Below are positions 15,708 to 23,720 of a stretch of DNA of 64,000 bases, in pieces. The notes under the pieces are model-generated. The model worked only from the letters and a program-made list of their open reading frames with translations. It was not told the DNA's origin and did not search any database. Within the stretch, counting starts at the first letter, position 1, and each line of letters starts with the position of its first letter. The stretch covers positions 1-64,000 of the forward strand of contig NZ_JBIGHX010000010.1 in assembly GCF_043555885.1 (NCBI RefSeq). The letters are read 5' to 3'. This DNA comes from Pelomonas lactea (GTDB taxonomy: Bacteria; Pseudomonadota; Gammaproteobacteria; Burkholderiales; Burkholderiaceae_C). The position numbers were made by a program, and so were the translations under genes.

Positions 15708-17590
15708 GCCAGCAGGCCCGCGACGCGCGCGCGCAGCACGTCGGGCGTCACGTCCGCCGGCTTCATCGGCGCGTCCACCGTCAGGCTGATGGGGCTCCAG
15801 AGCCCGCGCCGCAGCGGCTTCACCATCGCCTTGCCGCCTTCCACGCGCGAGAAAAAGCTGCCCCACAGGTTGCCCAGCGCCATCGGGATGACCGGCACGT
15901 CGGGCAGGCCGTCGATGAGCTTCATGACGCCGCCCTTGAAGGGCTGCAGTTCACCGTCGCGCGTGATGCCGCCCTCGGGAAAGATGCAGACCATCTCACC
16001 ATCGGCCAGCACGGCGCGGGCGGCGGCGAAGGCGGCTTCGTACGTGGCCGGGTCGGCCTTGGCCGGCGCGATGGGGATGGCCTTGGCCAGCTTGAACATC
16101 CAGCCCAGCACGGGGATCTTGAAGATCTGGTGGTCCATCAGGAAGCGGATGGGCCGCGGGCTGGCGGCCATCAGCAGCACGGCGTCGACGAAGCTGACGT
16201 GGTTGCACACCAGCACGGCCGGGCCGGTGGTGGGGATGCGCTCGTCATGGACGATGCGAAAGCGGTAGATCAGCCTTGTGAGCACGAAGGCCGCGAAGCG
16301 CAGCAGGTACTCCGGCACGATGAGGAAGATGTAGATGCCGACGACCGCGTTGGCCAGGCCCACGGCCAGAAACACCTGCGGGATCGTCAGGCCCGCGCCC
16401 AGCAGCGCGCCGGCGATGACGGAGCTGGCGATCATGAACAGCGCGTTCAGGATGTTGTTGGCCGCGATGATGCGGGCGCGGTGCGTGGGCTGCGCGCGCA
16501 GCTGGATCAGCGCGTACATGGGCACGCTGTACAGGCCGGCGAACAGCGCCAGCAGCGTCAGGTCGGCCAGCACGCGCCAGTGCGCATGCACGGCCAGGAA
16601 GGCGCTCACCGTGTACGGCGCGCTGGCCGGCAGGCCGGTGGACGCGAAGTACAGGTCGATGGCGAAGATGCTCATGCCGAGGGCGCCCAGCGGCACGAGG
16701 CCGATCTCGACGTGGCGCTTGGACAGCATCTCGCACAGCAGCGAGCCGATGCCGATGCCGATGGAGAACACCGCCAGCAGCAGCGACGCCACCTGCGGGC
16801 TGCCGTGCAGCACCTCCTTGGCGAAGGCCGGGAAGTTGCTGAGGAACACGGCACCGAAGAACCACATCCACGAGATGCCCAGCAGCGAGCGGAACACCGC
16901 CAGGCCTTCGTGCGCCAGCTTGAGGTTGCGCCAGGTCTCGGTGAAGGGGTTCCAGTTGATGACGAGGTTCGGATCGGTCGACGGGCTGGCGGGGATGTAC
17001 TGCGAAGCGATGCGGCCAAGGATGGCCAGCGCCAGGCAGGCTCGGGCGACGTTCTCCGGGCCGACGATGGGCGTGTCGACGAGGATGCCGCCGGCCAGCT
17101 GGCCCAGCAGGATGGCCACGAAGGTGCCCATCTCCACCATGCCGTTGCCGCCGGTCAGCTCGCGCTCGCTGAGCTGCTGCGGCATGTAGGCGTACTTGAC
17201 CGGGCCGAACAGCGTGGAGTGCAGGCCCATCAGGAACACGCAGCCCAGCAGCGCCGGCACGTTGGCCGCGTAGAAGCCCCACGCGGCGATGGCCATGATG
17301 GCGATCTCCAGGCTCTTCACGAGCTGCATCAGCCGCGCCTTGTCGTGCTTGTCGGCCAGCTGGCCGCTGGTGGCCGAGAACAGCACATAGGGCAGGATGA
17401 ACAGCGCACCGATGACGAGGCCCGCCATGCTGGGCGGCAGCCAGTCCAGTTGCAACTGGTAGGTCACCATCAGCGTGAATGCGAACTTGAAGACGTTGTC
17501 GTTCGCGGCGCCGAGGAACTGCGTCCAGAAGAAGGGCGCGAAGCGGCGCTGGCCCAGCAGGGCGAACTGATTGGGATGCTCTTGGCTCAT
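15704..17590 (-). CDS. MFS lysophospholipid transporter fused to PlsC-type acyltransferase
   Basis: A 628-residue fusion. Residues 1 to about 400 form a 12-helix major-facilitator domain like LplT (starts with FAPFFWTQFLGAANDNVFK). Residues from about 430 are a 1-acyl-glycerol-phosphate acyltransferase with the NHVSFVDAVLL motif (H..D catalytic pair), a weaker FPEGG motif and a PVIPMAL segment. In Aas/LplT systems the transporter flips lysophospholipid inward and the acyltransferase re-acylates it. The acyl-ACP synthetase domain found in some fusions is absent. It overlaps both neighbours by 4 bp, so it belongs to the same operon as the Lgt-like and radical SAM genes. Confidence 0.88.
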   Translation of the reverse strand: MSQEHPNQFALLGQRRFAPFFWTQFLGAANDNVFKFAFTLMVTYQLQLDWLPPSMAGLVIGALFILPYVLFSATSGQLADKHDKARLMQLVKSLEIAIMAIAAWGFYAANVPALLGCVFLMGLHSTLFGPVKYAYMPQQLSERELTGGNGMVEMGTFVAILLGQLAGGILVDTPIVGPENVARACLALAILGRIASQYIPASPSTDPNLVINWNPFTETWRNLKLAHEGLAVFRSLLGISWMWFFGAVFLSNFPAFAKEVLHGSPQVASLLLAVFSIGIGIGSLLCEMLSKRHVEIGLVPLGALGMSIFAIDLYFASTGLPASAPYTVSAFLAVHAHWRVLADLTLLALFAGLYSVPMYALIQLRAQPTHRARIIAANNILNALFMIASSVIAGALLGAGLTIPQVFLAVGLANAVVGIYIFLIVPEYLLRFAAFVLTRLIYRFRIVHDERIPTTGPAVLVCNHVSFVDAVLLMAASPRPIRFLMDHQIFKIPVLGWMFKLAKAIPIAPAKADPATYEAAFAAARAVLADGEMVCIFPEGGITRDGELQPFKGGVMKLIDGLPDVPVIPMALGNLWGSFFSRVEGGKAMVKPLRRGLWSPISLTVDAPMKPADVTPDVLRARVAGLLA

Positions 17591-18363
17591 GGCTTGACCA
17601 GCTGCGGAGGTTCCGAAAGATTGGCACGCGGCAGCCAGGCGAACATCGAGTCGACGGTGACCGTGTCGATGTGCCCGCTGAAGCGGCGCGCGCTCGGATG
17701 ATCGTCGAAAGCGATGTTGGCCTTGGTGAGCCGGCCACCCAGCCGCGTCATCGTGGACAGGTGCAGGTCGGTGGGCTGGTAGCCCTGGGCCTTCAGCCAG
17801 GCCTGCGCGTCGCGGCGGTTGTTGATGCCGGGCGCGGCCGAGCCGGCCAGCGTCTCCAGCACCCACTGGTTGCTCTGCTGGTAGGTGGTGCCGAACGCGT
17901 AGGCCACCATGCTGTAGCGGCGCTCGTTGAAGCGCGCGATGAAGGCGTTCTGCGGCAGCACCTGCAGCAGCGCCTGCTGCAGCTCGGGCTTGAGCACGAC
18001 GAAGGCGGCGTCGTAGCGGTGCGGGCGGTCGAGGAAGAACTCGCCCAGGCCCTGGCGGTACAGCGCCGCGTGGTCGGTGCCGCACTGGTTGAGCTTGTGC
18101 GCGACGCGCCAGACGCCGGCCTGCGGGTCCTTGTAGACAAAGCCCAGGTGCGACCACTGCAGGCCGTACTTGGACAGGTCCTGCCCGGCCCGCGCCAGGA
18201 TGACGACCTGCGCGCCGCTGGCGTCCAGCTGCCGCGCCGTGGCCTGGGCCAGGTTCAGGCCCTGCTCGATCTGGCGGACCGTGGGCTGCTTCTCCTCGCA
18301 CGGCCGGCCGGCGTGCGCGGCCGTGGCGACGACCAGCGCCGCCAGCGCCAGGGCGGGCTTCAA
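17587..18363 (-). CDS. DUF2145-family exported protein
   Basis: A 258-residue protein with a short signal peptide (KPALALAALVVATAAHA) followed by GRPCEEKQPT. The body (LARAGQDLSKYGLQWSHLGF; GLGEFFLDRP; YQQSNQWVLETLA) fits the DUF2145 family, whose function is unknown to me. I chose TTG at 18363 because it starts the signal peptide and overlaps the previous stop as TTGA. It also overlaps the MFS-PlsC gene by ATGA. Confidence 0.75.
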   Translation of the reverse strand: MKPALALAALVVATAAHAGRPCEEKQPTVRQIEQGLNLAQATARQLDASGAQVVILARAGQDLSKYGLQWSHLGFVYKDPQAGVWRVAHKLNQCGTDHAALYRQGLGEFFLDRPHRYDAAFVVLKPELQQALLQVLPQNAFIARFNERRYSMVAYAFGTTYQQSNQWVLETLAGSAAPGINNRRDAQAWLKAQGYQPTDLHLSTMTRLGGRLTKANIAFDDHPSARRFSGHIDTVTVDSMFAWLPRANLSEPPQLVKP

Positions 18364-18800
18364 CGGGTGACCTGCTCGTTGTGCAGCAGCGCCTTGCCGA
18401 TCTCGTTGGGGATGAAGGCGATGACCTCCCCGGCCACCGACAGCACGGTGCCCGCGCCGATGACCGACACCGTGACCGCCGCGCCGGTGGACACGACGAT
18501 GCCCTCGGCCAGCTTGCCCGAGGCCTTGATGCTGATGCGCGCGCCGTCGGACGCGCGCTCCAGCACCCAGACCGTGGCGCCGCCGACGACCTCCACGCTG
18601 ACGACCACCAGCGTCACGCCGGCCGACAGGATGCCCACCGGCAGCGCGCTGAGCGCCACGCCGGTGGCGCTGACCGCGCCGACCGACAGCACCACGGGGG
18701 CCAACGACAGCGCCGCGCTGGCTTCGGACGGGCTGGTGTGGGCCAGCGCCGGCTGGCTCAAGGCCAGGCACAGGCTGGTGAGGGCGAACAGGTGCTTCAT
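18360..18800 (-). CDS. Exported hydrophobic protein of unknown function
   Basis: A 146-residue protein with a clear signal peptide (MKHLFALTSLCLALSQPALA). The rest is Val/Ala/Gly-rich, with long stretches that could insert in a membrane (LSALPVGILSAGVTLVVVSV; VSVIGAGTVLSVAGEVIAF) and ends IGKALLHNEQVTR. I do not recognise the family. It sits between the YiaA/B-like gene and the DUF2145 gene, coupled to the latter by TTGA. Confidence 0.65.
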   Translation of the reverse strand: MKHLFALTSLCLALSQPALAHTSPSEASAALSLAPVVLSVGAVSATGVALSALPVGILSAGVTLVVVSVEVVGGATVWVLERASDGARISIKASGKLAEGIVVSTGAAVTVSVIGAGTVLSVAGEVIAFIPNEIGKALLHNEQVTR

Positions 18801-18815
18801 GAAGGGCTCCCGGGG

Positions 18816-19283
18816 TTACTGGGCCTGGCCGTCGGCGGGCATGGCGGCCTCGCGGCGGCCCTGCATGCGGGCTTCGAGCAGGTCGGCTTCGTGCGCGTCG
18901 CGTAGCATCTTGGCCAGCGTGAAGACGTTCGAAATGAGGTACAGCCAGCACACGCCCAGGTAGGCCTTCCACACCGGCTGTATCTCCATGCGCCACAGGC
19001 CCCAGCCCGTCAGGCCCATGGCCAGCGCGAAGCCGGTCCAGACGACGATGCGCCACATGGGCGTGTCGACGGGGCGGTCCTGGTTGTCGCGGATGAACTT
19101 GGCGAGCGCGAACGCCGTGGACAGGCAGAACACATAGCCCATCACCATGAAGGCGCGGTCCAGGTCCTGCCCCGGCAGCCAGGCCAGGCCCGAGCCGCAC
19201 AGCATGACGCTGAGGCCGAAGGACACCCAGACCTGCAGGCGCCAGGCGCTGGTGTCACGGCGGATGAAGGGGGACGAGGACAT
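18816..19283 (-). CDS. YiaA/YiaB-family inner membrane protein
   Basis: A 155-residue protein with four membrane helices arranged as two YiaA/YiaB two-helix repeats (WVSFGLSVMLCGSGL, GYVFCLSTAFALAKFIRD; then TGFALAMGLTGWGLW, VCWLYLISNVFTLAKMLRD). The repeated ending AKFIRD/AKMLRD is typical. E. coli homologues are inner-membrane proteins of unclear role, linked to stress. It is the first gene of the minus-strand operon and lies 193 bp from the divergent XRE regulator. Confidence 0.8.
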   Translation of the reverse strand: MSSSPFIRRDTSAWRLQVWVSFGLSVMLCGSGLAWLPGQDLDRAFMVMGYVFCLSTAFALAKFIRDNQDRPVDTPMWRIVVWTGFALAMGLTGWGLWRMEIQPVWKAYLGVCWLYLISNVFTLAKMLRDAHEADLLEARMQGRREAAMPADGQAQ

Positions 19284-19343
19284 GCTGGGGGACTCCCTGG
19301 GTTCTGGAATGGCCGCGATCTTGCGCGAAGCCGGCGGTGCTGC

Positions 19344-19363
19344 CCTCGGGAATAGTTCCGAGG
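19344..19363. promoter_or_regulatory. Palindrome between divergent genes, possible operator
   Basis: CCTCGG and CCGAGG arms flank GAATAGTT in the gap between the YiaA/B operon and the XRE regulator. Its place and symmetry suit a regulator binding both promoters, possibly the XRE protein itself. There is no direct proof. Confidence 0.3.
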
Positions 19364-19461
19364 CGCGCGGCGAGCGACGTTCGGTAGCGTTTGGTGACAC
19401 CGGCAGGCCGTAATCTGCTGTTGATGGCGGGCCGCCGGTCGCCCCGAGGCGCGCCATGCGC

Positions 19462-19467
19462 TACCGT
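19462..19467 (+). promoter_or_regulatory. -10-like hexamer just upstream of the XRE gene (leaderless type)
   Basis: TACCGT lies 8 nt before the ATG at 19476. If it is the -10 box, transcription would start at or next to the A of the start codon. No Shine-Dalgarno sequence is visible. Confidence 0.4.
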
Positions 19468-19475
19468 TCGCGCCC

Positions 19476-20252
19476 ATGTCGAGCACCCAATCCCTCGTGG
19501 CCCTCATCAAGGCCGAGTTGAAGAGCCAGGGCCTGAGCTACGCCGAGCTGGCGCGGGAGCTGGAGCTGTCGGAGTCCAGTGTGAAGCGCATGCTGGCGCC
19601 GGGCGGGGAGATGCCGCTGTCGCGCGTGGACGAGATCTGCCGCGTGCTGAAGCTGGAGTTCGCCGAGCTGGCCGCGCGCATGGCCGCGCAGGCGCCCACG
19701 CAGCGCGAGCTGAGCCTGGAGCAGGAGAAGGCCGTCGTGGCCGACCCCAAGCTGCTGCTGGTGGCCATCTGCTGCCTGAGCCTGTGGGCGCTGGAGGACG
19801 TGCTGGCCCGCTACCGGCTCAGCGAGGCGGACGCCGTGGCCGCGCTGGTGAAGCTGGACCGGCTGGGCGTCATCGAGCTGCGGCCGCACAACCGCTACCG
19901 GCTCAAGGTCGCCAAGACGCTGCGCTGGCGGCCGCAGGGGCCGGTGATGACGTTCTTCCGCGAGCGCGTGATGGCGGACTTCTTCGCCGGCGGCTTCGAC
20001 GGCGACGGCGAGCTGTTGACGCTGGTGCACGGCGAGTTCGGCGCCGGCCATGCGCGCGAGCTGGCCGAGCGGCTGCAGCGCGCGGCGGACGACTTCGCCC
20101 GCCAGCACCTGCTGGACCAGAAGCTGCCATCGGCCGAGAAGCGGCCCTACAGCGTCGTCATCGGGCTGCGGTCGTGGGTGTTCGAGGCCTTCCGCGACCT
20201 GGAGCGGCCGGGCCTGGGGCTGGCCCGGTCGCCCGGTTCGCGCGCCCGCTGA
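19476..20252 (+). CDS. XRE-family transcriptional regulator
   Basis: A 258-residue regulator with an N-terminal Cro/C1-type helix-turn-helix (LSYAELARELELSESSVKRML, residues 20-40), the class that binds short palindromes as dimers. The rest has no enzyme motif; it includes a winged-helix-like segment (VAALVKLDRLGVIELRPHNRYRL) and a C-terminal helical part resembling dimerisation domains. It is transcribed away from the YiaA/B operon, which it may control. It ends 1 bp from the convergent ribbon-helix-helix gene. Confidence 0.82.
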   Translation: MSSTQSLVALIKAELKSQGLSYAELARELELSESSVKRMLAPGGEMPLSRVDEICRVLKLEFAELAARMAAQAPTQRELSLEQEKAVVADPKLLLVAICCLSLWALEDVLARYRLSEADAVAALVKLDRLGVIELRPHNRYRLKVAKTLRWRPQGPVMTFFRERVMADFFAGGFDGDGELLTLVHGEFGAGHARELAERLQRAADDFARQHLLDQKLPSAEKRPYSVVIGLRSWVFEAFRDLERPGLGLARSPGSRAR

Positions 20253-20253
20253 G

Positions 20254-20628
20254 TCAGTTCGTCAGGCCGCGCGGCGTGCCGCCCCAGCCCGTGTGCAGGT
20301 CGCGCAGCACGGTGGGCGCGTCCAGCGTGCGCAGCGGGATGCTGCGGTCGGCCGGGATGCGCCCCTGCGCGAGCAAGGCCTCGTAGCGCAGCGCGCTGAC
20401 GCGCAGGAAGGACGCGAAGTTGCCCACCTCGCCGCGCGCGATCACGAGTTCGTCGTAGAGCTTCTCGATCAGCTGCGCCACGCCCAGGCCGTCGCGGCCG
20501 GCGATCTCCTCCAGCACCTGCCAGAACAGGTTCTCCAGCCGGATGCTGGTGACGACGCCGTGCAGCCGCACCGAGCGCGTGCGGCTGTCGTAGCTCTGCG
20601 GGTCGGCGCTGATGAACACCTCGCACAT
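20254..20628 (-). CDS. Ribbon-helix-helix domain protein
   Basis: A 124-residue protein of the RHH_4 type: a strand with RSVRLHGVVTSIRLENLFW followed by two helices (VLEEIAGRDGLGVAQLIEKLYDE). These are small DNA-binding proteins or adaptors of unknown targets. A good ribosome site (AGGAGAC) sits 6 nt before the ATG at 20628. It is convergent with the XRE gene, leaving a 1-bp gap. Confidence 0.75.
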   Translation of the reverse strand: MCEVFISADPQSYDSRTRSVRLHGVVTSIRLENLFWQVLEEIAGRDGLGVAQLIEKLYDELVIARGEVGNFASFLRVSALRYEALLAQGRIPADRSIPLRTLDAPTVLRDLHTGWGGTPRGLTN

Positions 20629-20667
20629 GCGTCGTCTCCTGGGAAGGCAGCCCCCAACTCTAGACGC

Positions 20668-21246
20668 TCAGTGCGTGATGCGCGTGCCCAGCACCTGCAG
20701 GAACTGCGCGATCCAGGCCGGGTGCGCGGGCCAGGCCGGGGCGCTGACGAGGTTGCGGTCGGTCACGGCCTGGTCGACCGGGATGCCGACGTACTCGGCG
20801 CCGGCCAGCTCCACTTCCACCTGGCAGGCCGGGTAGGCGGACACCCGGCGGCCCTTCAGCAGGCCGGTGGCCGCCAGCAGCTGCGCGCCGTGGCAGACGA
20901 CGGCCACCGGCTTGTCGGCGGCCAGGAAGTGCCTGACGATGTCGACGACCGCGCTGTTCATGCGCAGGTACTCGGGCGCCCGGCCACCGGGGATGACCAG
21001 CGCGTCGTAGGCCGCGGGGTTCACGTCGGCGAAGCTGGCATTCAGCGTGAAGCGGTGGCCGGGCTTCTCGCTGTAGGTCTGGGCACCTTCGAAGTCGTGG
21101 ATGGCGGTGTGCACCCAGTCGCCGGCGCGCTTGTCCGGCGCGACGGCGTGCACCGTGTGGCCCACCGCCTGCAGGGCCTGGAAGGGCACCATGGTTTCGT
21201 AGTCTTCCGCGTAGTCGCCGCAGAGCATCAGGATCTTGCGCGTCAT
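20668..21246 (-). CDS. DJ-1/PfpI-family protein
   Basis: A 192-residue single-domain protein of the DJ-1/PfpI (class I amidotransferase-like) superfamily. The nucleophile elbow VVCHGAQLL holds the conserved Cys near 122; VIPGGRAPEYLR and the ILMLCGDYAEDYE front also fit. Relatives act as proteases, deglycases or stress chaperones; which one cannot be told from sequence. It stands alone between the RHH gene and the CAAX-protease relative. Confidence 0.85.
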   Translation of the reverse strand: MTRKILMLCGDYAEDYETMVPFQALQAVGHTVHAVAPDKRAGDWVHTAIHDFEGAQTYSEKPGHRFTLNASFADVNPAAYDALVIPGGRAPEYLRMNSAVVDIVRHFLAADKPVAVVCHGAQLLAATGLLKGRRVSAYPACQVEVELAGAEYVGIPVDQAVTDRNLVSAPAWPAHPAWIAQFLQVLGTRITH

Positions 21247-21359
21247 CGTCGTCTCCAGTCTTGAGCCGGCCCGCTCCGCCCGGAGCCGGTGCCGTGCCGC
21301 GATTGTTCGAACGATGGCGGCGCGGCAGGTAGCAGCCCGCTGTGACCCCGACCGGCGCG

Positions 21360-22043
21360 CTACCAGAACTCCCAGCGTCCGGTGCGGATGACCCACACGC
21401 CCAGCATCGCGTTCGTCACCGCGTGCGCGATGACGGCCGTCCACAGCTTGCCGGTGCGGCGGTACAGCCAGGCGTAGGCCAGGCCGGCGACGATGGCGGC
21501 CAGCCACAGCGTGTGGGCGAGCGTGAAGACGAAGGTGGACAGCACGATGGCCTTGATGCCCACGGTCTGCGGGTCCACGCGCTCGAACGCGGGGTTCTGC
21601 ACCCAGCGCATCAGGAAGCTGCGCCAGAACAGCTCCTCCATGACCGGCACGACGAGTGCCGCGCCGATCAGCCGCAGCGCGATCAGCGGCCAGATGAGCC
21701 GGCCATCGGCGTCCAGCGGCACGAAGCTGGCCGTGGCGCTGCCGAGCTGCATCCACTGCGCGTCCAGCTGCACCCAGATGGCGAACACGGCGATGCCGAC
21801 GACGACGGCCCAGCCGGTCTCGCGCGCGTCCGGCAGGTTCTGCCGCACCAGCTCGCCGTAGCTGCGCCAGTAGTACGCCAGCAGGCCGGCGACGATGAGC
21901 GCCTGGCCGCCGTAGATCCAGCGGGTGTCGATGCCCAGCGTGTCGGGCAGGTAGCCCCGCAGCGCCAGCAGCGCCATGAAGACCACGAACGGAATGCAGC
22001 GGGCGAGGGCGGCGGGGCTGAGGGCGGGGGTGTCGGCAGGCAT
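21360..22043 (-). CDS. CAAX-protease-related protein of the exosortase-associated type
   Basis: A 227-residue membrane protein with the CPBP/Abi motifs EELFWRSFLMRW, FTLAHTLWLA and HAVTN, plus about seven helices. The ending TGRWEFW and the DTRWIYGGQALIVAGLL segment match, from memory, the subgroup found with exosortase/PEP-CTERM systems. This supports the sorting signal on the PEP-CTERM protein at 254-883. It may process an exosortase-related substrate, but no exosortase gene is adjacent. The gene is preceded by two strong hairpins. Confidence 0.8.
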   Translation of the reverse strand: MPADTPALSPAALARCIPFVVFMALLALRGYLPDTLGIDTRWIYGGQALIVAGLLAYYWRSYGELVRQNLPDARETGWAVVVGIAVFAIWVQLDAQWMQLGSATASFVPLDADGRLIWPLIALRLIGAALVVPVMEELFWRSFLMRWVQNPAFERVDPQTVGIKAIVLSTFVFTLAHTLWLAAIVAGLAYAWLYRRTGKLWTAVIAHAVTNAMLGVWVIRTGRWEFW

Positions 22044-22076
22044 GTCGAGGCCCAGCTTAGCCGGGGGCCGTGACAG

Positions 22077-22099
22077 CTTGGGGGTTCCCGTCCCCCAAG
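22077..22099. other. GC-rich hairpin upstream of the CAAX-protease relative
   Basis: A perfect 8-bp stem (CTTGGGGG with CCCCCAAG) around a 7-nt loop, 33 bp upstream of the start at 22043. There is no U-run, so it is not a classic terminator; together with the hairpin at 22112-22153 it may stop read-through from the trehalase gene. Confidence 0.45.
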
Positions 22100-22111
22100 C
22101 CTCAGGGGGCC

Positions 22112-22153
22112 AGGGCCTGTCCGCGACCCCTTGCGGCGGCGCGGACAGGCCCT
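22112..22153 (-). terminator. Long hairpin at the end of the trehalase gene
   Basis: A perfect 14-bp stem (22112-22125 with 22140-22153) around a 14-nt loop. It overlaps two bases of the trehalase stop codon (22152-22154). It lacks a clear U-tract, so termination is likely but not certain; an mRNA-stabilising end is also possible. Confidence 0.55.
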
Positions 22154-23720
22154 AAGCTTTCAGCAAGCCGTCCTTGAACGCGACGAACACGCCGTTGGTC
22201 CAGCCGAAGCCGTCCTGCGTCTCGTACTCGCCGCCGCCGCCGGGGCGGTCCTCGGCCACGTCGTACTTCTCCAGCAGCCGGCCGGTGGCCAGGTAGACGC
22301 GGTGCACGCTGGCGCACCAGCGCGCGGCGATGTCACGGCCCAGTTCGCCGTGCCCGTGGCGTGCCAGGCCTTGCGCGGCCATCCACTGCAGCGGCGCCCA
22401 GCCGTTGGGAGCGTCCCACTGCTGGCCGGTGGCCAGCGCCGTCGTCAGCAGGCCGTTGGCGCCGAGCAGGTGGCGCCGCACCTGCGCAGCCATCGCATCG
22501 GCCTGTGCCGGCGTGGCCAGGCCCAGGTACAGCGGCACCAGCGCGGCGGCGGTCAGCGGGCGCGGGTCGGCGGCATCGCGCCAGTTCAGGTCGGCATAGT
22601 GACCTGGCCCCACGTCGGCACGCCAGAAGCGCGTCTGCAGCAGCTGGCGGCGCGTGGTGGCGCGGGCGTTGAAGGCCTGGGCAGTTGCCGTGTCACCCGC
22701 GCGCGCGGCGCCCAGAGCGATGGCGGCTTCCAGGCCGGCCAGCAGCGCGTTGAGGTCCACCGGCGCGAGCGCCGTCGTCTCGATGGTGGCGATGTCGGCC
22801 GGGTCGGCGCACCAGCGGCCGGAGAAGTCCCAGCCGCTTTCGGCGCCGGCGCGCAGGTCGCGCCACACCTGCTCGTGCGGCCGGCCGCTGGCCTCGGCCG
22901 TCTCGACGTCCTCGCGCCAGCTTTCCTCGCGCGGCGTGCAGCGGTCGTCCCAGTAACGGTTCAGCAGCGCGCCGTCGGCCAGCCGCACGACACGGCGATG
23001 CGCCTGCCCCGGCGCCAGCGTGGCCTCGCCGGCCATCCAGAACGCGTGCTCTGCCCGCAGCGAGGCGAGGTGCACGGCGAAGCCGGTCGCGGGGTCGTCG
23101 GCGTGCAGCAGCTCGACCATCTTGAAGAAGAACGGCGGCTGCGAGCGGCTCAGCATGTAGCTGCGGCTGGCGTTGGGCACGAAGCCGTGGCGGGCGATGA
23201 GGTGCGCGAAGTTGGCCAGCATGTCCTCGGCCAGGTCGCGCCGGCCGTCGGCCACCAGGCCCAGCATCGTGAAGTAGCTGTCCCAGTAGTACAGCTCGCG
23301 GAAGCGCCCGCCGGGCACCACGTAGGGGTGGGGCAGCGGCAGCAGGCTGTCGCCCTGCTGCGCCTGCGTGTGCTCGCGCACCAGCAGCGGCCACAGCGCG
23401 CGGATGTGCTCGCGGATGCCCAGCTGCGGGCCGCTGACGGCGTCGTGGCCGGGCAGCACGAAGTGGGCATGCACGAAATCGGCCAGCGAGAAGCCAGGCA
23501 GGCGGTGTTCGGCGTCGAAGCGGGCGCGGATCAGCGCCGGTGCGCTGCGCGGCCGCGCGTCGACAAAGCTCTTGCCGTCGCCGAACACGCGGCCCATCTG
23601 CACGGCGACGAACAGCTCGCCGTACAGCGCGTGGGGCGTGGCCGCGGCGCTTTGCGTGACGGTGGCATGGAGGGGCGCGGCGGCGAACAGGTCGCCGGGG
23701 CGCGGGGAGGAGGAGGTCAT
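22152..23720 (-). CDS. Trehalase (GH37), probably cytosolic
   Basis: A 522-residue glycoside hydrolase family 37 enzyme, which splits trehalose into two glucose units. Both trehalase signatures are visible: PGGRFRELYYWDSYF (about 157-171) and QWDAPNGWAPLQW (about 427-439), plus GGGGEYETQDGFGWTNGV near the end. There is no signal peptide (starts MTSSSPRPGDLF), so it should act in the cytosol like TreF. It overlaps the sugar transporter gene by 4 bp. The reading frame stays open far upstream but lacks family similarity there, so 23720 is the start. With the receptor at 25306-27816 this forms a trehalose-use locus. Confidence 0.92.
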   Translation of the reverse strand: MTSSSPRPGDLFAAAPLHATVTQSAAATPHALYGELFVAVQMGRVFGDGKSFVDARPRSAPALIRARFDAEHRLPGFSLADFVHAHFVLPGHDAVSGPQLGIREHIRALWPLLVREHTQAQQGDSLLPLPHPYVVPGGRFRELYYWDSYFTMLGLVADGRRDLAEDMLANFAHLIARHGFVPNASRSYMLSRSQPPFFFKMVELLHADDPATGFAVHLASLRAEHAFWMAGEATLAPGQAHRRVVRLADGALLNRYWDDRCTPREESWREDVETAEASGRPHEQVWRDLRAGAESGWDFSGRWCADPADIATIETTALAPVDLNALLAGLEAAIALGAARAGDTATAQAFNARATTRRQLLQTRFWRADVGPGHYADLNWRDAADPRPLTAAALVPLYLGLATPAQADAMAAQVRRHLLGANGLLTTALATGQQWDAPNGWAPLQWMAAQGLARHGHGELGRDIAARWCASVHRVYLATGRLLEKYDVAEDRPGGGGEYETQDGFGWTNGVFVAFKDGLLKA

